Shown here piece after piece: positions 1 to 9,156 of a DNA stretch of 64,000 nt. The position numbers were made by a program, and so were the translations under genes. The notes below the pieces were generated by a model. That model made no database searches. It saw only the letters and a program-made list of their open reading frames with translations, and was not told the DNA's origin. How positions within the stretch are numbered: the first letter of the stretch is position 1; every line of letters begins with the position of its first letter. The stretch is from Chromobacterium haemolyticum DSM 19808 (GTDB taxonomy: Bacteria > Pseudomonadota > Gammaproteobacteria > Burkholderiales > Chromobacteriaceae). Location: assembly GCF_000711885.1 (NCBI RefSeq), contig NZ_JONK01000019.1:1-64000 (forward strand). Direction: 5' to 3'.

Positions 1-329
1 TGACTGATCGCAAAGGAGCCCTCACAGCGCTGGCGCGCTGCCAGAGTGGGCTCAAGCGGGTGCAAAGCCTGCTGTGCGACAGCGGTTACGTGGGCCAGCC
101 CTTCGCGCAGGGAGTGCGGGAGATTCTGGGCGGGTATGTGACGGTACAGATCGCGAAGAGAAGCGAGCTGCATACGTTCAAGGTGATGCCAAAACGATGG
201 ATTGTGGAGCGCAGCTTCGCTTGGTTGGAAAAGAGCAGAAGGCTGTGGAAGAACTGTGAGCGGAAACTCAATACCAGCTTGCAGTTCATCCACTTGGCTT
301 TCCTGGCTCTATTGCTCCGGAGATCGTAA
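1..329 (+). pseudogene. IS5-family transposase, C-terminal part (cut by window start)
   Basis: The reading frame is open from the first bases of the window to a TAA at 327-329. It encodes the end of a DDE transposase of the IS5 family: the block LCDSGYVG carries the second catalytic Asp, and RWIVERSFAWLEKSRRLW carries the catalytic Glu of the R-Y-x(2)-E-x(3)-like C-terminal motif. The N-terminal half lies outside the window, so it cannot be judged whether the gene is intact. The stop overlaps a sequence, GATCGTAAACAGGTTCT (322-338), that looks like the terminal inverted repeat of the element, because the same sequence recurs at the ends of the small repeats nearby. Confidence 0.8.
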
Positions 330-338
330 ACAGGTTCT

Positions 339-535
339 AAGAACCTGTTCAAAGTCTCGCTCTGGCTCGCGAGACTTGAGCAGGCTTTTAAAGCCTGTTC
401 ACGTTCTCGCGAGCTAAGGTGAGACAAGGCGAAAACGGCTGAGAAAACGGAGTGTACACACGGTACATGAGCATTTCGAAGCCGTACTCACCGTGTAACG
501 CCCCACGACGCACAGCGGATCGTAAACAGGTTCTA
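339..535. repeat. Small palindromic/MITE-like repeats behind the IS end
   Basis: Two short non-coding elements lie in tandem. At about 341-385 CCTGTTCAAAGTCTCGC faces GCGAGACTTGAGCAGG, forming a roughly 45-bp palindrome. At about 391-535 follows a longer unit starting with GCCTGTTCACG and ending with GATCGTAAACAGGTTCTA, the same end as the neighbouring IS. The core of this unit (about 430-465, containing GGCGAAAACGGCT and GAGTGTACACACGGTACAT) recurs in inverted orientation at 38455-38596. The element runs into the stop codon of the lysR gene. Confidence 0.7.
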
Positions 536-1453
536 AACCCCTGCCGGCGCGGCCAGCCGTTGGCTAATCACGCCCAGTTCGGCCTTCAGACTGTCGACGA
601 AGCGCTCCAGCAAAGGAGAGACGGGACGGTGCAACGGTCGCACAAGGTTGACCGCGAACGGAATGGACACGCTGAAGCGCCTCATGGCGAGGCCCGCGCC
701 TGCGTAATCCAGCGCGGTCAACGGATTAACCACGGCCACGCCAATGCCCTGCCGCGCCATGGCGCATACCGAGGCGGCGCTATGCGTCTCCACCACCATG
801 CGCCGCTTGACCCCCCTCTCGGAGAACACCTGATCCAGCTGTTGCCGATAGCTATCAGTCGCCGCCAGGCTGATGAAGGCTTCGCCCTCGAAGTCTTCTG
901 GCGCCAGCACCGTCTTGCTCAATAAGCGATGCCCTTCCGGCAACACGCACAACTCGTCCGCCTGCAGCAGGGGCTCCACCCTGGTTCCCGCCGGCGCGTG
1001 CGCGCTCTCGCTCAAACCCAGGTCATGGCGTTGCGCCGCCAGCCACTCCTCCAGCAACGGCGATTCCTGCGGCGCGATGTTCAGGCTGATGCCCGGCGCT
1101 TGCGACAAAAAACGCCGACACACCGCCGGCAATAGCGATTGAGCGAAAACAGGCAAACAGACAATCGACAATTGCCCTTGTTCGAACTGGCGAATCGCCG
1201 CCGCGCTGCTGACGATGCGCTCCAGGCCCTGATAACTGCGCTGCACTTCCTCGAACAACAGCAGCCCCTGCGCGCTAGGCCGCAAGCGGCCGCGGCTGCG
1301 CTCGAACAAGGCCATGCCCAGCAATTGTTCGCAGCGCGCCAGTTCGCGGCTGACCGTGGGCTGCGAAGTGCGCAGCAAAACGGCCGCCTCGGTAACACTG
1401 CCGGTGGTCATCACCGCGCGAAACACTTCGATATGGCGCAGGCTGATGTCCAT
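533..1453 (-). CDS. lysR: LysR-family transcriptional regulator, probably of lysA
   Basis: This 306-residue protein has a typical LysR-type winged helix-turn-helix at residues 4-63 (FRAVMTTGSVTEAAVLLRTSQPTVSRELARCE across the HTH, quoted in parts: SVTEAAVLLRTSQPTVSREL), followed by a two-lobe effector-binding domain. It is divergent from a diaminopimelate decarboxylase gene with a 92-bp gap. That is the arrangement of enterobacterial lysR-lysA, where LysR activates lysA in response to diaminopimelate and lysine. The role is inferred from this context. The stop codon TAG lies at the boundary with a mobile repeat that ends at the same bases, so transcription read-out downstream was probably changed by that insertion. 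Confidence 0.75.
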   Translation of the reverse strand: MDISLRHIEVFRAVMTTGSVTEAAVLLRTSQPTVSRELARCEQLLGMALFERSRGRLRPSAQGLLLFEEVQRSYQGLERIVSSAAAIRQFEQGQLSIVCLPVFAQSLLPAVCRRFLSQAPGISLNIAPQESPLLEEWLAAQRHDLGLSESAHAPAGTRVEPLLQADELCVLPEGHRLLSKTVLAPEDFEGEAFISLAATDSYRQQLDQVFSERGVKRRMVVETHSAASVCAMARQGIGVAVVNPLTALDYAGAGLAMRRFSVSIPFAVNLVRPLHRPVSPLLERFVDSLKAELGVISQRLAAPAGV

Positions 1454-1475
1454 TCCGCCTCCTCTTTAAAGCAAC

Positions 1476-1531
1476 TTGGCGATCCATATCATAAATGAAA
1501 GAGGTAGCGATAATTTGATATTTTATTTTTG
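1476..1531. promoter_or_regulatory. lysR-lysA divergent control region
   Basis: The AT-rich intergenic stretch contains ATATCA (about 1485-1490) and TGATAT (about 1517-1522) in inverted orientation, about 26 bases apart. It is the only AT-rich patch between the divergent genes and is the natural place for a LysR-type binding site and both promoters. No exact T-N11-A box can be fixed by eye. Confidence 0.3.
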
Positions 1532-1545
1532 CCGGGCCACGCGCC

Positions 1546-2823
1546 ATGATGCTTCTGTCTGCCACCCCTAGCCAACGCCACGCCATGAAATGCTTTGACG
1601 CCCGCCAACTGACAGAACTCGCCCGCCAGTACGGCAGCCCGCTCTGGGTTTACCACGCCGACACCATTCGCCGGCGCATCGCCGAACTGAAGCGCTTCGA
1701 CGTGATCCGCTATGCGCAAAAAGCCAACTCCAATATCCATATCCTCAGCTTGATGCGAGAACAGGGCGTGAAAGTGGACGCGGTGTCGCTGGGCGAAATC
1801 GAGCGCGCGCTCGCCGCCGGCTACAAGGCCGACTCCGCCGAGCCCTCCGACATCGTCTTCACCGCCGACGTGCTGGACCGCGCCACGCTGGAACGCGTGG
1901 CGGCCGCGGGCATCGCGGTCAACGCCGGTTCCATCGACATGCTGCGTCAGCTGGGCGCGGCCTCGCCCGGCCATAGGGTCTGGCTGCGCATCAACCCCGG
2001 TTTTGGCCACGGCCATAGCCAGAAAACCAATACCGGCGGCGAGAACAGCAAGCACGGCATCTGGCATGAGCAAGTGTCCGACGCGCTGGACGTGATCCGT
2101 CAGTTCGGCCTTCATCTGGTGGGCCTGCACATGCACATTGGTTCGGGCGTTGATTACGGCCACCTGCAGCAGGTCTGCGGCGCCATGGTCAAGCTGGCGA
2201 CTGGACTGGGGCACGACATCGAAGCGATCTCCGCCGGCGGCGGCCTGTCCATTCCTTACCGCGACGGCGACGCACGCATCGATACCACGCATTACTTCGA
2301 ACTATGGGACGAGGCGCGGCGGCGGATCGCCGCGCATCTGGGGCATCCGGTGCGGCTGGAAATCGAGCCGGGCCGTTTCCTAGTAGCGGAATCCGGAGCC
2401 CTGATCTCCGAGGTGAGAGCGGTCAAGACCATGGGCAGTCGACGTTTCGTGTTGGTGGACGCGGGATTCAACGATTTGATGCGACCCGCCATGTACGGCA
2501 GCCATCACGATATTTCCGTCCTGGGCCCGGACGGAACGGAAAAATCAGGCGCGCGCGCGCCCTGCGTGGTGGCCGGACCCTTGTGCGAATCGGGGGACGT
2601 CTTCACCCAACAGGAAGGCGGCGTGGTGGAAAGCCGCCCGCTGCCGGACGCGCAGGTAGGGGACCTGCTGGTATTTCACGACGCCGGCGCCTACGGCGCC
2701 ACCATGTCGTCTAACTACAATAGCCGGCCGTTGCTGGCCGAAGCCTTGATCGACGGGTCTTCCAGCCGCCTGATCCGCCGCCGCCAAACCATGGCGGAAT
2801 TGTTGGAGCTGGAGCGAGTCTAG
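1546..2823 (+). CDS. lysA: Diaminopimelate decarboxylase LysA
   Basis: This PLP enzyme converts meso-diaminopimelate to L-lysine and CO2, the last step of lysine synthesis in the cytoplasm. The protein (425 aa) is a fold-III decarboxylase. YAQKANSN holds the PLP lysine (about K59), HMHIGSG and SAGGGLS bind the cofactor phosphate, EPGRFLV follows, and GPLCESGD supplies the second-subunit active-site cysteine. Stretches such as GFGHGHSQKTNTGGENSKHG are close to the Escherichia coli enzyme as I remember it. Start choice is uncertain: ATG at 1546 or at 1585, neither with a clear ribosome binding site. The divergent lysR gene supports the call. Confidence 0.93.
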   Translation: MMLLSATPSQRHAMKCFDARQLTELARQYGSPLWVYHADTIRRRIAELKRFDVIRYAQKANSNIHILSLMREQGVKVDAVSLGEIERALAAGYKADSAEPSDIVFTADVLDRATLERVAAAGIAVNAGSIDMLRQLGAASPGHRVWLRINPGFGHGHSQKTNTGGENSKHGIWHEQVSDALDVIRQFGLHLVGLHMHIGSGVDYGHLQQVCGAMVKLATGLGHDIEAISAGGGLSIPYRDGDARIDTTHYFELWDEARRRIAAHLGHPVRLEIEPGRFLVAESGALISEVRAVKTMGSRRFVLVDAGFNDLMRPAMYGSHHDISVLGPDGTEKSGARAPCVVAGPLCESGDVFTQQEGGVVESRPLPDAQVGDLLVFHDAGAYGATMSSNYNSRPLLAEALIDGSSSRLIRRRQTMAELLELERV

Positions 2824-2830
2824 GCCAGGG

Positions 2831-3127
2831 TCAACTAAGCTTCAGGTCGTCCAGCGTCTGCTGGAAGGCCTGATAAATATCCTGATAACTGGCGTAGCCG
2901 TTGAACACCCCCACCACCTGGGGCGATTGCAAGCCGCGCGCCAGCAGTTGCCGGCCGCGGCGCGAACGCGGGCTCAGAGCCCGCAGCCGCTGGCTGCGCT
3001 CGTCCCAATACACCAGCTTGGCTTCGTCCGCGCCTTCAAGCCGTGAAATCAATTTGTCCACCTGCTCCGCCGGTTGCAGCATCATGCGGTGGGAGAGCCT
3101 CTTGCCAAGTGCGGATGCATATTCCAT
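2831..3127 (-). CDS. Small hypothetical protein
   Basis: This 98-aa soluble protein has no signal peptide or membrane segment and contains several Arg/Gln-rich helices (RLRALSPRSRRGRQLLARGL). I do not recognise a family. It ends 8 bp from the convergent lysA stop and has an ATG start at 3127. Codon positions show the GC bias of neighbouring genes, which supports it being coding. The function is unknown. Confidence 0.5.
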   Translation of the reverse strand: MEYASALGKRLSHRMMLQPAEQVDKLISRLEGADEAKLVYWDERSQRLRALSPRSRRGRQLLARGLQSPQVVGVFNGYASYQDIYQAFQQTLDDLKLS

Positions 3128-3313
3128 GAGTCATGTCCGGTGCTTCGCAGTGGGCCGGCGTGCGATCCTTACTGCTGATTGGAAAAACCTTGCCGGCCCC
3201 AGCCTTTAGGAAGGCAGTTAGCCGGCAACACCGTAAATTTTTCTCAATAAGGGAATACGCCACAATCGGATTAATCTTAAATTTCTGGCGAAAACGCTGG
3301 TCGGCACAAATGA

Positions 3314-3336
3314 CAAAAGGGCGCCGAAGCGCCCCC
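3314..3336 (-). terminator. Rho-independent terminator of the BON-domain gene
   Basis: On the minus strand the stem GGGCGC, the tetraloop TTCG, GCGCCC and then TTTTG lie about 30 bp behind the stop of the gene at 3365-3658. Confidence 0.7.
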
Positions 3337-3364
3337 TGATGCTGCTGATCCAGGCCGTTCTCGC

Positions 3365-3658
3365 CTAGTTTTTCAGTACCATATTGTTGATGACGAACTT
3401 CACACCCGGCACTTTTTCGGCAATTTGCCCTGCTTTGAACATTTGCTGGTCGTCGGTCATGCCACCTTCAATCGTCACCTCGCTCTTCTTGCTGCTCACC
3501 TTCAAACCAAGCCCCTGCAATTCGGCATCGCCGTTCAAGGCCTGCTGCACGCTGGCGGCCAGCTCCTCATCCGTCGGCGGGGTCTGTTCGGCGTAAGCCG
3601 GCAGGCCGGCGGACAGCAAGGTGGTCAACAGCAAGGCGCGGATGCAAAAACGTTTCAT
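3365..3658 (-). CDS. Periplasmic BON-domain protein
   Basis: This 97-aa protein has a signal peptide (MKRFCIRALLLTTLLSAGLPAYA, cleavage after AYA) followed by a single BON domain (about residues 30-95). The domain has the usual pattern of an N-terminal helix (LAASVQQALNGDAEL), the strands LKVSSKKSEVTIEGGM and a C-terminal VPGVKFVINNMVL. BON domains bind phospholipid or help stabilise the envelope (as in OsmY and DolP), so an envelope-stress role is plausible but inferred. It is divergent from mltA. Confidence 0.75.
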   Translation of the reverse strand: MKRFCIRALLLTTLLSAGLPAYAEQTPPTDEELAASVQQALNGDAELQGLGLKVSSKKSEVTIEGGMTDDQQMFKAGQIAEKVPGVKFVINNMVLKN

Positions 3659-3899
3659 CAGATTCTCCAGTGATATGGCTCAAGCCCAAGCTTCAGCGCG
3701 AATGTTTTACCGCATACTAGCGAGGAAACTTTTCAATTTTGTTGCCGGTCCATGACAACGCGGCATGACGCTTCCGGCCGTTGGCGCCGCCGCAACATTC
3801 GCCGCGGGCATCATTGCCCCGTCATGTGCGTCCCAGCGTAAAATCAGACCGAATTTGCAGCGCGTCGCTGCCTTAGCCCTGTTTCAGAGAACCTACCGC

Positions 3900-5129
3900 A
3901 TGTTTAGAAAATGGCTGTTGTTACTGCTCGTCGTTGGCCTGGCCGCCTGCTCTACCTCCAGCCCGCCGGGCAAGCCAGGCGGCGCGGCGCGTGAAAGCGA
4001 CGCGCCCACCTCGCTGCCGGCCTGGAGCCAGCAAGAACTGGGCGATACCCTCGTCGCGCTGAAGCAAAGCTGTAAAGCCATTGCCAGAAAGCCGGGCTGG
4101 TCCGAAGTGTGCAGGCAAGCCAACGGCATTGCCGCCGACAACGCTCAGGCTGTGCGCCAATTCTTTGAAAATCGCTTTGCCGCCTGGAAGGTCAACGACG
4201 GCAGCCGCGACAGCGGTTTGATCACCGGTTATTACGAGCCGCTGCTCAGCGGCAGCCGGACGCGCAGCGAACGCACTCCCTGGCCGGTGTATGGCATTCC
4301 AGCGGACTTCTACAGCGTGGACGTTCCGGCCTCCCTCCGCGGCAAATCCAGCCTGACTGCGCGCCGCAGCGGTCCCAACCGACTGGCGCTGAGCGCGGCC
4401 GGCGACATTGAGATCCGCCCTGCCGACTTTCCCGCCGACAGCCGCGGCACGCGGCTGAAAGGCAGGCTGGATGGCAAGCGCCTGCTGCCTTATTACACCC
4501 GCGCCGAAATCAACCAGGGCAAGGGTGTGGCCAACGCGCCCATCCTCGCCTGGGTCGAAGATCCGGTGGAGTTGTTCTTCCTGCAAGTGCAAGGTTCGGG
4601 CCGCATCCAGTTGGACGACGGCAGCTTCATCCACGTCGGCTACGCCGAACAAAACGGTTACGGCTACCAATCGATCGGCAAATGGCTGGTGGACAAGGGG
4701 GAGTTGACCCTGGGCGACGCATCGATGCAGGGCATCAAGGACTGGCTGGCCCGCAACCCGCAACGCCGGCAGGAGCTGTTCGCGGTGAACCCCAGCTATG
4801 TGTTCTTCAAAAGCTTGCCGGGCGACAACGGCGGGCCAATGGGCGCGCTGGGCGTACCGCTGACCGGGGGCTACAGCATCGCGGTAGACCCGCGCTACAT
4901 CCCGCTGGGCGCGCCGGTCTACCTGGTCACCACTTGGCCTCACTCCACCCAGCCGTTGACGCGGCTGGTGCACGCACAGGATACCGGCAGCGCGATCAAG
5001 GGCGCGGTGCGCGCCGATTTCTTCTGGGGTTACGGCACCGAAGCCGGCATGTACGCCGGCAGAATGAAGCAGCAAGGCAATCTGTGGATGCTGCTGCCCA
5101 AAGGCATGAACCCGTCCCAGGCCCTGTAA
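3900..5129 (+). CDS. mltA: Membrane-bound lytic murein transglycosylase A
   Basis: This outer-membrane lipoprotein (409 aa) cleaves the MurNAc-GlcNAc bond of peptidoglycan to give 1,6-anhydro products during wall turnover. The chosen ATG at 3900 gives a lipoprotein signal with lipobox GLAAC (Cys about residue 20); the frame is open further upstream to 3765, but that would bury the signal. The MltA barrel domain includes GLITGYYEPLLSGS and the 3D domain near the C-terminus has DPRYIPLG and AQDTGSAIKGAVRADFFWGYG with the conserved aspartates. Length matches the family. Confidence 0.93.
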   Translation: MFRKWLLLLLVVGLAACSTSSPPGKPGGAARESDAPTSLPAWSQQELGDTLVALKQSCKAIARKPGWSEVCRQANGIAADNAQAVRQFFENRFAAWKVNDGSRDSGLITGYYEPLLSGSRTRSERTPWPVYGIPADFYSVDVPASLRGKSSLTARRSGPNRLALSAAGDIEIRPADFPADSRGTRLKGRLDGKRLLPYYTRAEINQGKGVANAPILAWVEDPVELFFLQVQGSGRIQLDDGSFIHVGYAEQNGYGYQSIGKWLVDKGELTLGDASMQGIKDWLARNPQRRQELFAVNPSYVFFKSLPGDNGGPMGALGVPLTGGYSIAVDPRYIPLGAPVYLVTTWPHSTQPLTRLVHAQDTGSAIKGAVRADFFWGYGTEAGMYAGRMKQQGNLWMLLPKGMNPSQAL

Positions 5130-5600
5130 GCTGTTAAGCTCCCGGCGGCGCGCGCGTGCCAGCGCCGCCGCCTTCTTCCGTTCCCAACAGCCGCAAACCT
5201 CGCCCTCCTCCGGCGATCCACCCTCTTTGTTCTCTCCGCCCGCGGCATGGGCGACGCTTCGTCCAAGCTGACGCGGCGAGCGTCTTGCCACCTAGCCTCT
5301 CCGCATTAGAGCCGGTTCAAAGCCTGCTGCGCGTCGTCTATGCGGCTACGAATCCGTACGAAGAACCCTCTCGCTCTTCCCCTGCGCAAGCGCGTCTGTA
5401 ATGGCCCCTTGCAGTCACAGTCCCATAGAACCCTTTTCAGGCAAGGCTTTCCTGCATCCAAAGCATTATTCCATTCAAATTATCTTTTATTGAATTTTCC
5501 TAATATTGACTTTAATCAAACGTCGAACAACACGAAATAAATAAGATTTTCGAAATTTTATATTTTTACGTTTTTATTGTTTTGTTCGATGGAGATGAAA
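5130..5600. other. Intergenic region ahead of the tyrosine decarboxylation cluster
   Basis: This stretch of about 470 bp has no convincing gene. The first part is GC-rich, with an imperfect hairpin after mltA near 5143-5170. At about 5308-5325 a short sequence, GCCGGTTCAAAGCCTG, resembles an end of the small mobile repeats elsewhere in the window. The last 140 bp are strongly AT-rich and carry the ANR/FNR-like box described separately, so they are the likely promoter region of the antiporter-tdc operon. Confidence 0.55.
5506..5519. promoter_or_regulatory. ANR/FNR-like box upstream of tyrosine decarboxylation cluster
   Basis: TTGAC-TTTA-ATCAA matches the FNR/ANR consensus TTGAT-N4-ATCAA with one mismatch. 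It lies 82 bp before the chosen start of the antiporter gene, in an AT-rich promoter region. The half-sites are identical to those of the boxes ahead of arcD (47696-47709) and of the DUF3149 gene (48262-48275). Low-oxygen induction is inferred. Confidence 0.6.
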
Positions 5601-7067
5601 ATGACGACAATAGATAAGACGCCTCCCAAGATCAGCGTCTTTGCCTTTGTCATGATCACCGCCGCCGTGGTCGTCAGCGTCCGCACGCTGCCAATGACGG
5701 CTCAACCGGGGATGATGACGATTTTCCTGACCTTGGCGGCCGCGCTGCTGTTTCTGGTGCCCACCGCCCTGGTGTCCGCTGAACTGGCCACCGCCTGGCC
5801 GCAGGATGGCGGCCTGTTCATCTGGGTTCGCGAAGCCTTTGGCGAGCGCATGGGCTTTGTCGCAGTGTGGATGCAGTGGATACAGATGGTGTTCGGCATG
5901 ACCTCCATCATCATGATCATCGCCGCCACTTTCGCCTATGTGTTCGACCCTGCCCTCGCCAGCAACAAGTTCTACATGCTGGCGATGATCGTGGGCATCT
6001 GGTGGGCCTGCACCTTGGTGAACATGCGCGGCGTGAAAACCCTGGGCTGGGTGTCCACCATCTGCGTGAGCCTGGGCGTCTTCATGCCCGGCGTGGTGCT
6101 GATCGGTTGCGGCATCGCCTATCTGGCCGGCGGCCATCCCATCATGACCGACGTGTCCTGGAGCTGGAACAACCTGGTCCCCAGCTTTAGCGACAGCGGC
6201 ACGCTCGGCCTCTTCATCGGCTTCATTTTCGTGGTGATGGGCATGGAGGTGTCCGCGTCCAACGTCTCCTCCATCAAAGACGCCCGGCGCAATTATCCCA
6301 TTGCCATCATTCTGGTGTCGGTGATCATGGTATTGCTGTCCGTGATCGGCTCCGCGGCGATCTTCATCGCCATTCCCAAGGAAAAAATCTCGATGACCGC
6401 CGGCTTGATGCAGGCCTTCGAGCTCTACTTCAATCAATGGGGCATGGGCTGGCTGGCTCCTGTCATAGGCCTGTGCATCGGCCTGGGTCTGGTGGGCCAG
6501 GTGAACTCCTGGGTGCTGGGCCCGGTGCGCGGCTTGCAAGCCACCGCGGACTCCGGCGCACTGCCCAAATTCCTGCAGACGACCAACCGCCACGGCGTGC
6601 CGGTCACTCTGGTGCTGATCCAGGCAGCGGCCATTACCGTCGTCGGCGTGCTGATCACCGTGATGCCGAACGTGGATAACTTCTACTTCATGCTGATGGG
6701 CCTGACCGGGCTCGTCTATCTGGTGGCCTATCTGTTCATGTTCTCCGCCGCCATCTACCTGCGTTACAAGCGTCCGGACGTGGAACGCAGTTTCCGAGTG
6801 CCCGGAGGCAACGCGGGCATGTGGGTCTGCTCCGGCCTGGGCATCGTCATCTCGCTGCTGGCCGGCTACCTGGGTTTCATCCCGCCGGGCAGCTTCCATG
6901 GCTCCTCCCACGAATACCTGCAATTCCAGCTCATCGGGCTCGCCATCATGCTGGTGATTCCCTTCCTGGTGTACGCCTATGGCCAAAAAGCCAAGCACGC
7001 CCGCTCCGCCGGCGTTGCGCCGCGCACCTCTCCCGCCAGCAAAGCGCGTCCCGCCGAAGGCAAATGA
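5601..7067 (+). CDS. APC-family amino acid antiporter, probably tyrosine/tyramine exchange (GadC-like)
   Basis: This inner-membrane protein (488 aa from ATG 5601, about 12 hydrophobic segments) is of the glutamate:GABA antiporter branch of the APC superfamily. ISVFAFVMITAAVVVSVR starts TM1, and TWPQDGGLFIWVREAFG contains the conserved GG(L/I)xxW loop. I chose 5601 because GGAG sits six bases before it; in-frame ATGs at 5589 and an earlier start at 5577 lack this. It lies 36 bp before a tyrosine decarboxylase gene and is probably co-transcribed, so I infer that it exchanges tyrosine for tyramine. Another amine or amino acid pair is possible. Confidence 0.78.
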   Translation: MTTIDKTPPKISVFAFVMITAAVVVSVRTLPMTAQPGMMTIFLTLAAALLFLVPTALVSAELATAWPQDGGLFIWVREAFGERMGFVAVWMQWIQMVFGMTSIIMIIAATFAYVFDPALASNKFYMLAMIVGIWWACTLVNMRGVKTLGWVSTICVSLGVFMPGVVLIGCGIAYLAGGHPIMTDVSWSWNNLVPSFSDSGTLGLFIGFIFVVMGMEVSASNVSSIKDARRNYPIAIILVSVIMVLLSVIGSAAIFIAIPKEKISMTAGLMQAFELYFNQWGMGWLAPVIGLCIGLGLVGQVNSWVLGPVRGLQATADSGALPKFLQTTNRHGVPVTLVLIQAAAITVVGVLITVMPNVDNFYFMLMGLTGLVYLVAYLFMFSAAIYLRYKRPDVERSFRVPGGNAGMWVCSGLGIVISLLAGYLGFIPPGSFHGSSHEYLQFQLIGLAIMLVIPFLVYAYGQKAKHARSAGVAPRTSPASKARPAEGK

Positions 7068-7103
7068 GCCGCTTATGCCCCTAAATTACAAGGTTAATCT
7101 GTT

Positions 7104-9032
7104 ATGAACACTCCGAACGCCTCCCCGCTTAACGTCGATGCCCTGTTCATCGGCCCCAAATCCGAAAACCGCGTGTTCTTCAAGGAAATGATGGAATACG
7201 CCGTGTCTGAACACCTGCACTGGCGCGCGGACTTCCATCCGGAAGACCCGGCGCTGGTCACCCCGGTGGAGCAGCACGCCGGCGATTTCCGCCAGACCCT
7301 GTACCGAACCGAAGGCATCCTGCGTCAGCTGTCCTCCAAGCTGAAAAACACCTCGGTGCCCTGGTTCTCCCCGCGCTATCTGGGCCACATGAATGCGGAC
7401 ACGCTGATGGTGTCCAACCTGGCCTACGTGATGACCATGATGTACAACCCCAACAACTGCGCGCACGAAGCCTCGCCCACCACCACCGAACTGGAAGTGG
7501 AGGCCGGCCTCGACCTGTGCCGGATGTTCGGCTACGACCCCAAACGCAGCTGGGGCCACATCACGTCCGGCGGCACCGTGGCCAACTACGAAGGCATGTG
7601 GGTGGCGCGTAATCTGAAGACCATTCCGCTGGCCATCGCCCAGCATGAAAAAGCCCGCGATCTGGTCGCCGGCAAGAGCGAGAAGGAACTGTTGAACCTA
7701 TCGCCCAGCGCTGTGCTGGACCTGACCGACGAATTGAAAAAGCGCGGCCTGTTTGAAGAAGTGCGCGCCTTGTCCTGCCGCGGCGTCGGCATCAAGCAAG
7801 GTTCGCTGGGCAAGATCCTGGTGCCGCAATCCAAGCACTACTCGTGGATGAAGGCGATGGACGTGCTGGGCATCGGCCAGGAACACATCGTGCCGCTGCC
7901 TGTGGACGAAAACTACCGCACCGACGTCGCCAAGATGCGCGAGATCACCTTCCGCCTGATCGAGGAAGGCCATCCCATCCTGGCCATGGTGTCCGTGGTG
8001 GGCACCACGGAGGAAGGCTCGATCGACCATGTCGACGAGGTGATCAAGCTGCGCGCCGAATGCGAACGGAAATACGGCGCCTCCTTCTACGTGCACGTGG
8101 ACGCGGCCTACGGCGGCTATGTGCGCGCGATGTTCCTCGATGAGGACAACCGCTTCATGGACTACGACGCGCTGCTGGCCCGCTACCGCGCCGAAGACAT
8201 CATCCCGGCCGGCGTCACCTGGCCCAAGCGCGAAGTTTACGAAGGCTTCAAAGCGATGGCGGAAGCGGACTCCATCACCGTGGATCCGCACAAGGTGGGC
8301 TACATCCAGTACGCGGCCGGCGCCGTCTGTATGAAGGACAAGCGCATCGTCGACCTGATCTCCTACCACGCGGCCTATGTGTTCGAAGAAGTGGACGAAG
8401 CCGAAGGCGCCGACACCAAGGTGGTGCTGGGCTCCTCCATCATGGAAGGCTCCAAGGCCGGCGCCACCGCCGCCGCGGTATGGGCGGCCCACCGCCTGGT
8501 GCCGCTGAACATCGGCGGCTACGGCAAAGTGATTGGCCGCGGCATCGTGACCGCGGACTGGTTCGCCCAGCGCCTGGCCTCCGCCAAGCCGCTGACCATT
8601 GGCCGCCGCCGTTTCGAAGTGCGCCCCATCATGCACCCGGACTTCCACATGGTGAACTTCACCTTCAAGGAAATCGGCAACGACAGCCTGGAAGACCACA
8701 ACCGGCTGAACAAGAAGATGTACGAGATCTGCTCCTACGCTTCAGGCCGCACCTACACCAACGATTTCCTGACCTCCTCCACCTCCTTGTCCGTGGAAGA
8801 GTACGGCGACACCCCTTGGCACTACGTGGCTAGCCGCGGCTTCAGCCGGGCCGAATGGGACAAGGTGGAAAGCGTCTACATCCTGCGCGCCGCCGTGATG
8901 ACCCACTTCCTGCGCAAAGCAGAGGATTTCGACGCCTACTGGGAACAGTTGCGCGAGGTCTTCGCCGCCAAGCTGGCCCAGATCGTGGACATGGAAGACA
9001 AAACCGGCGCCGACACCCTGATCGCGGCCTGA
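7104..9032 (+). CDS. tdc: Tyrosine decarboxylase (PLP-dependent, group II)
   Basis: This cytoplasmic enzyme (642 aa) converts L-tyrosine to tyramine and CO2, consuming a proton. The family features are LFIGPKSEN at the N-terminus, SPTTTELE and HITSGGTVANYEGMW in the large domain, YVHVDAAYGGY with the cofactor-pairing Asp, and VDPHKVGY with the PLP lysine at about K397. The sequence follows the enterococcal TDC pattern over its length (VPQSKHYSW, MEGSKAGATAAAVWAAH, NDFLTSSTS). Some homologues also accept phenylalanine. Context with an antiporter, TyrP and TyrS supports tyrosine as substrate. Confidence 0.9.
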   Translation: MNTPNASPLNVDALFIGPKSENRVFFKEMMEYAVSEHLHWRADFHPEDPALVTPVEQHAGDFRQTLYRTEGILRQLSSKLKNTSVPWFSPRYLGHMNADTLMVSNLAYVMTMMYNPNNCAHEASPTTTELEVEAGLDLCRMFGYDPKRSWGHITSGGTVANYEGMWVARNLKTIPLAIAQHEKARDLVAGKSEKELLNLSPSAVLDLTDELKKRGLFEEVRALSCRGVGIKQGSLGKILVPQSKHYSWMKAMDVLGIGQEHIVPLPVDENYRTDVAKMREITFRLIEEGHPILAMVSVVGTTEEGSIDHVDEVIKLRAECERKYGASFYVHVDAAYGGYVRAMFLDEDNRFMDYDALLARYRAEDIIPAGVTWPKREVYEGFKAMAEADSITVDPHKVGYIQYAAGAVCMKDKRIVDLISYHAAYVFEEVDEAEGADTKVVLGSSIMEGSKAGATAAAVWAAHRLVPLNIGGYGKVIGRGIVTADWFAQRLASAKPLTIGRRRFEVRPIMHPDFHMVNFTFKEIGNDSLEDHNRLNKKMYEICSYASGRTYTNDFLTSSTSLSVEEYGDTPWHYVASRGFSRAEWDKVESVYILRAAVMTHFLRKAEDFDAYWEQLREVFAAKLAQIVDMEDKTGADTLIAA

Positions 9033-9040
9033 TCCACCTC

Positions 9041-9068
9041 CGCTCCCGGCTTGGCCGGGAGCGTTTTT
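9041..9068 (+). terminator. Rho-independent terminator after tdc
   Basis: CGCTCCCGGC, loop TTG, GCCGGGAGCG and a run of seven T lie 9 bp after the tdc stop. It should partly separate the antiporter-tdc pair from tyrP. Confidence 0.9.
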
Positions 9069-9156
9069 TTCATCACCAGACCCAATACCGACTATGAGTT
9101 TGTCCGGTTTTTACGAACGCATCCTTCTCTTCATCAAGGATGGTTGAGGATTCCAC

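Noticed and set aside
3921-5291. A 456-codon minus-strand frame over mltA
   Set aside because: Antisense to mltA, which has lipobox and 3D-domain motifs; product is Arg/Ala-rich shadow sequence.
5574-6998. A 474-codon minus-strand frame over the antiporter gene
   Set aside because: Shadow of the antiporter gene; His/Asp/Gly-rich product without motifs.
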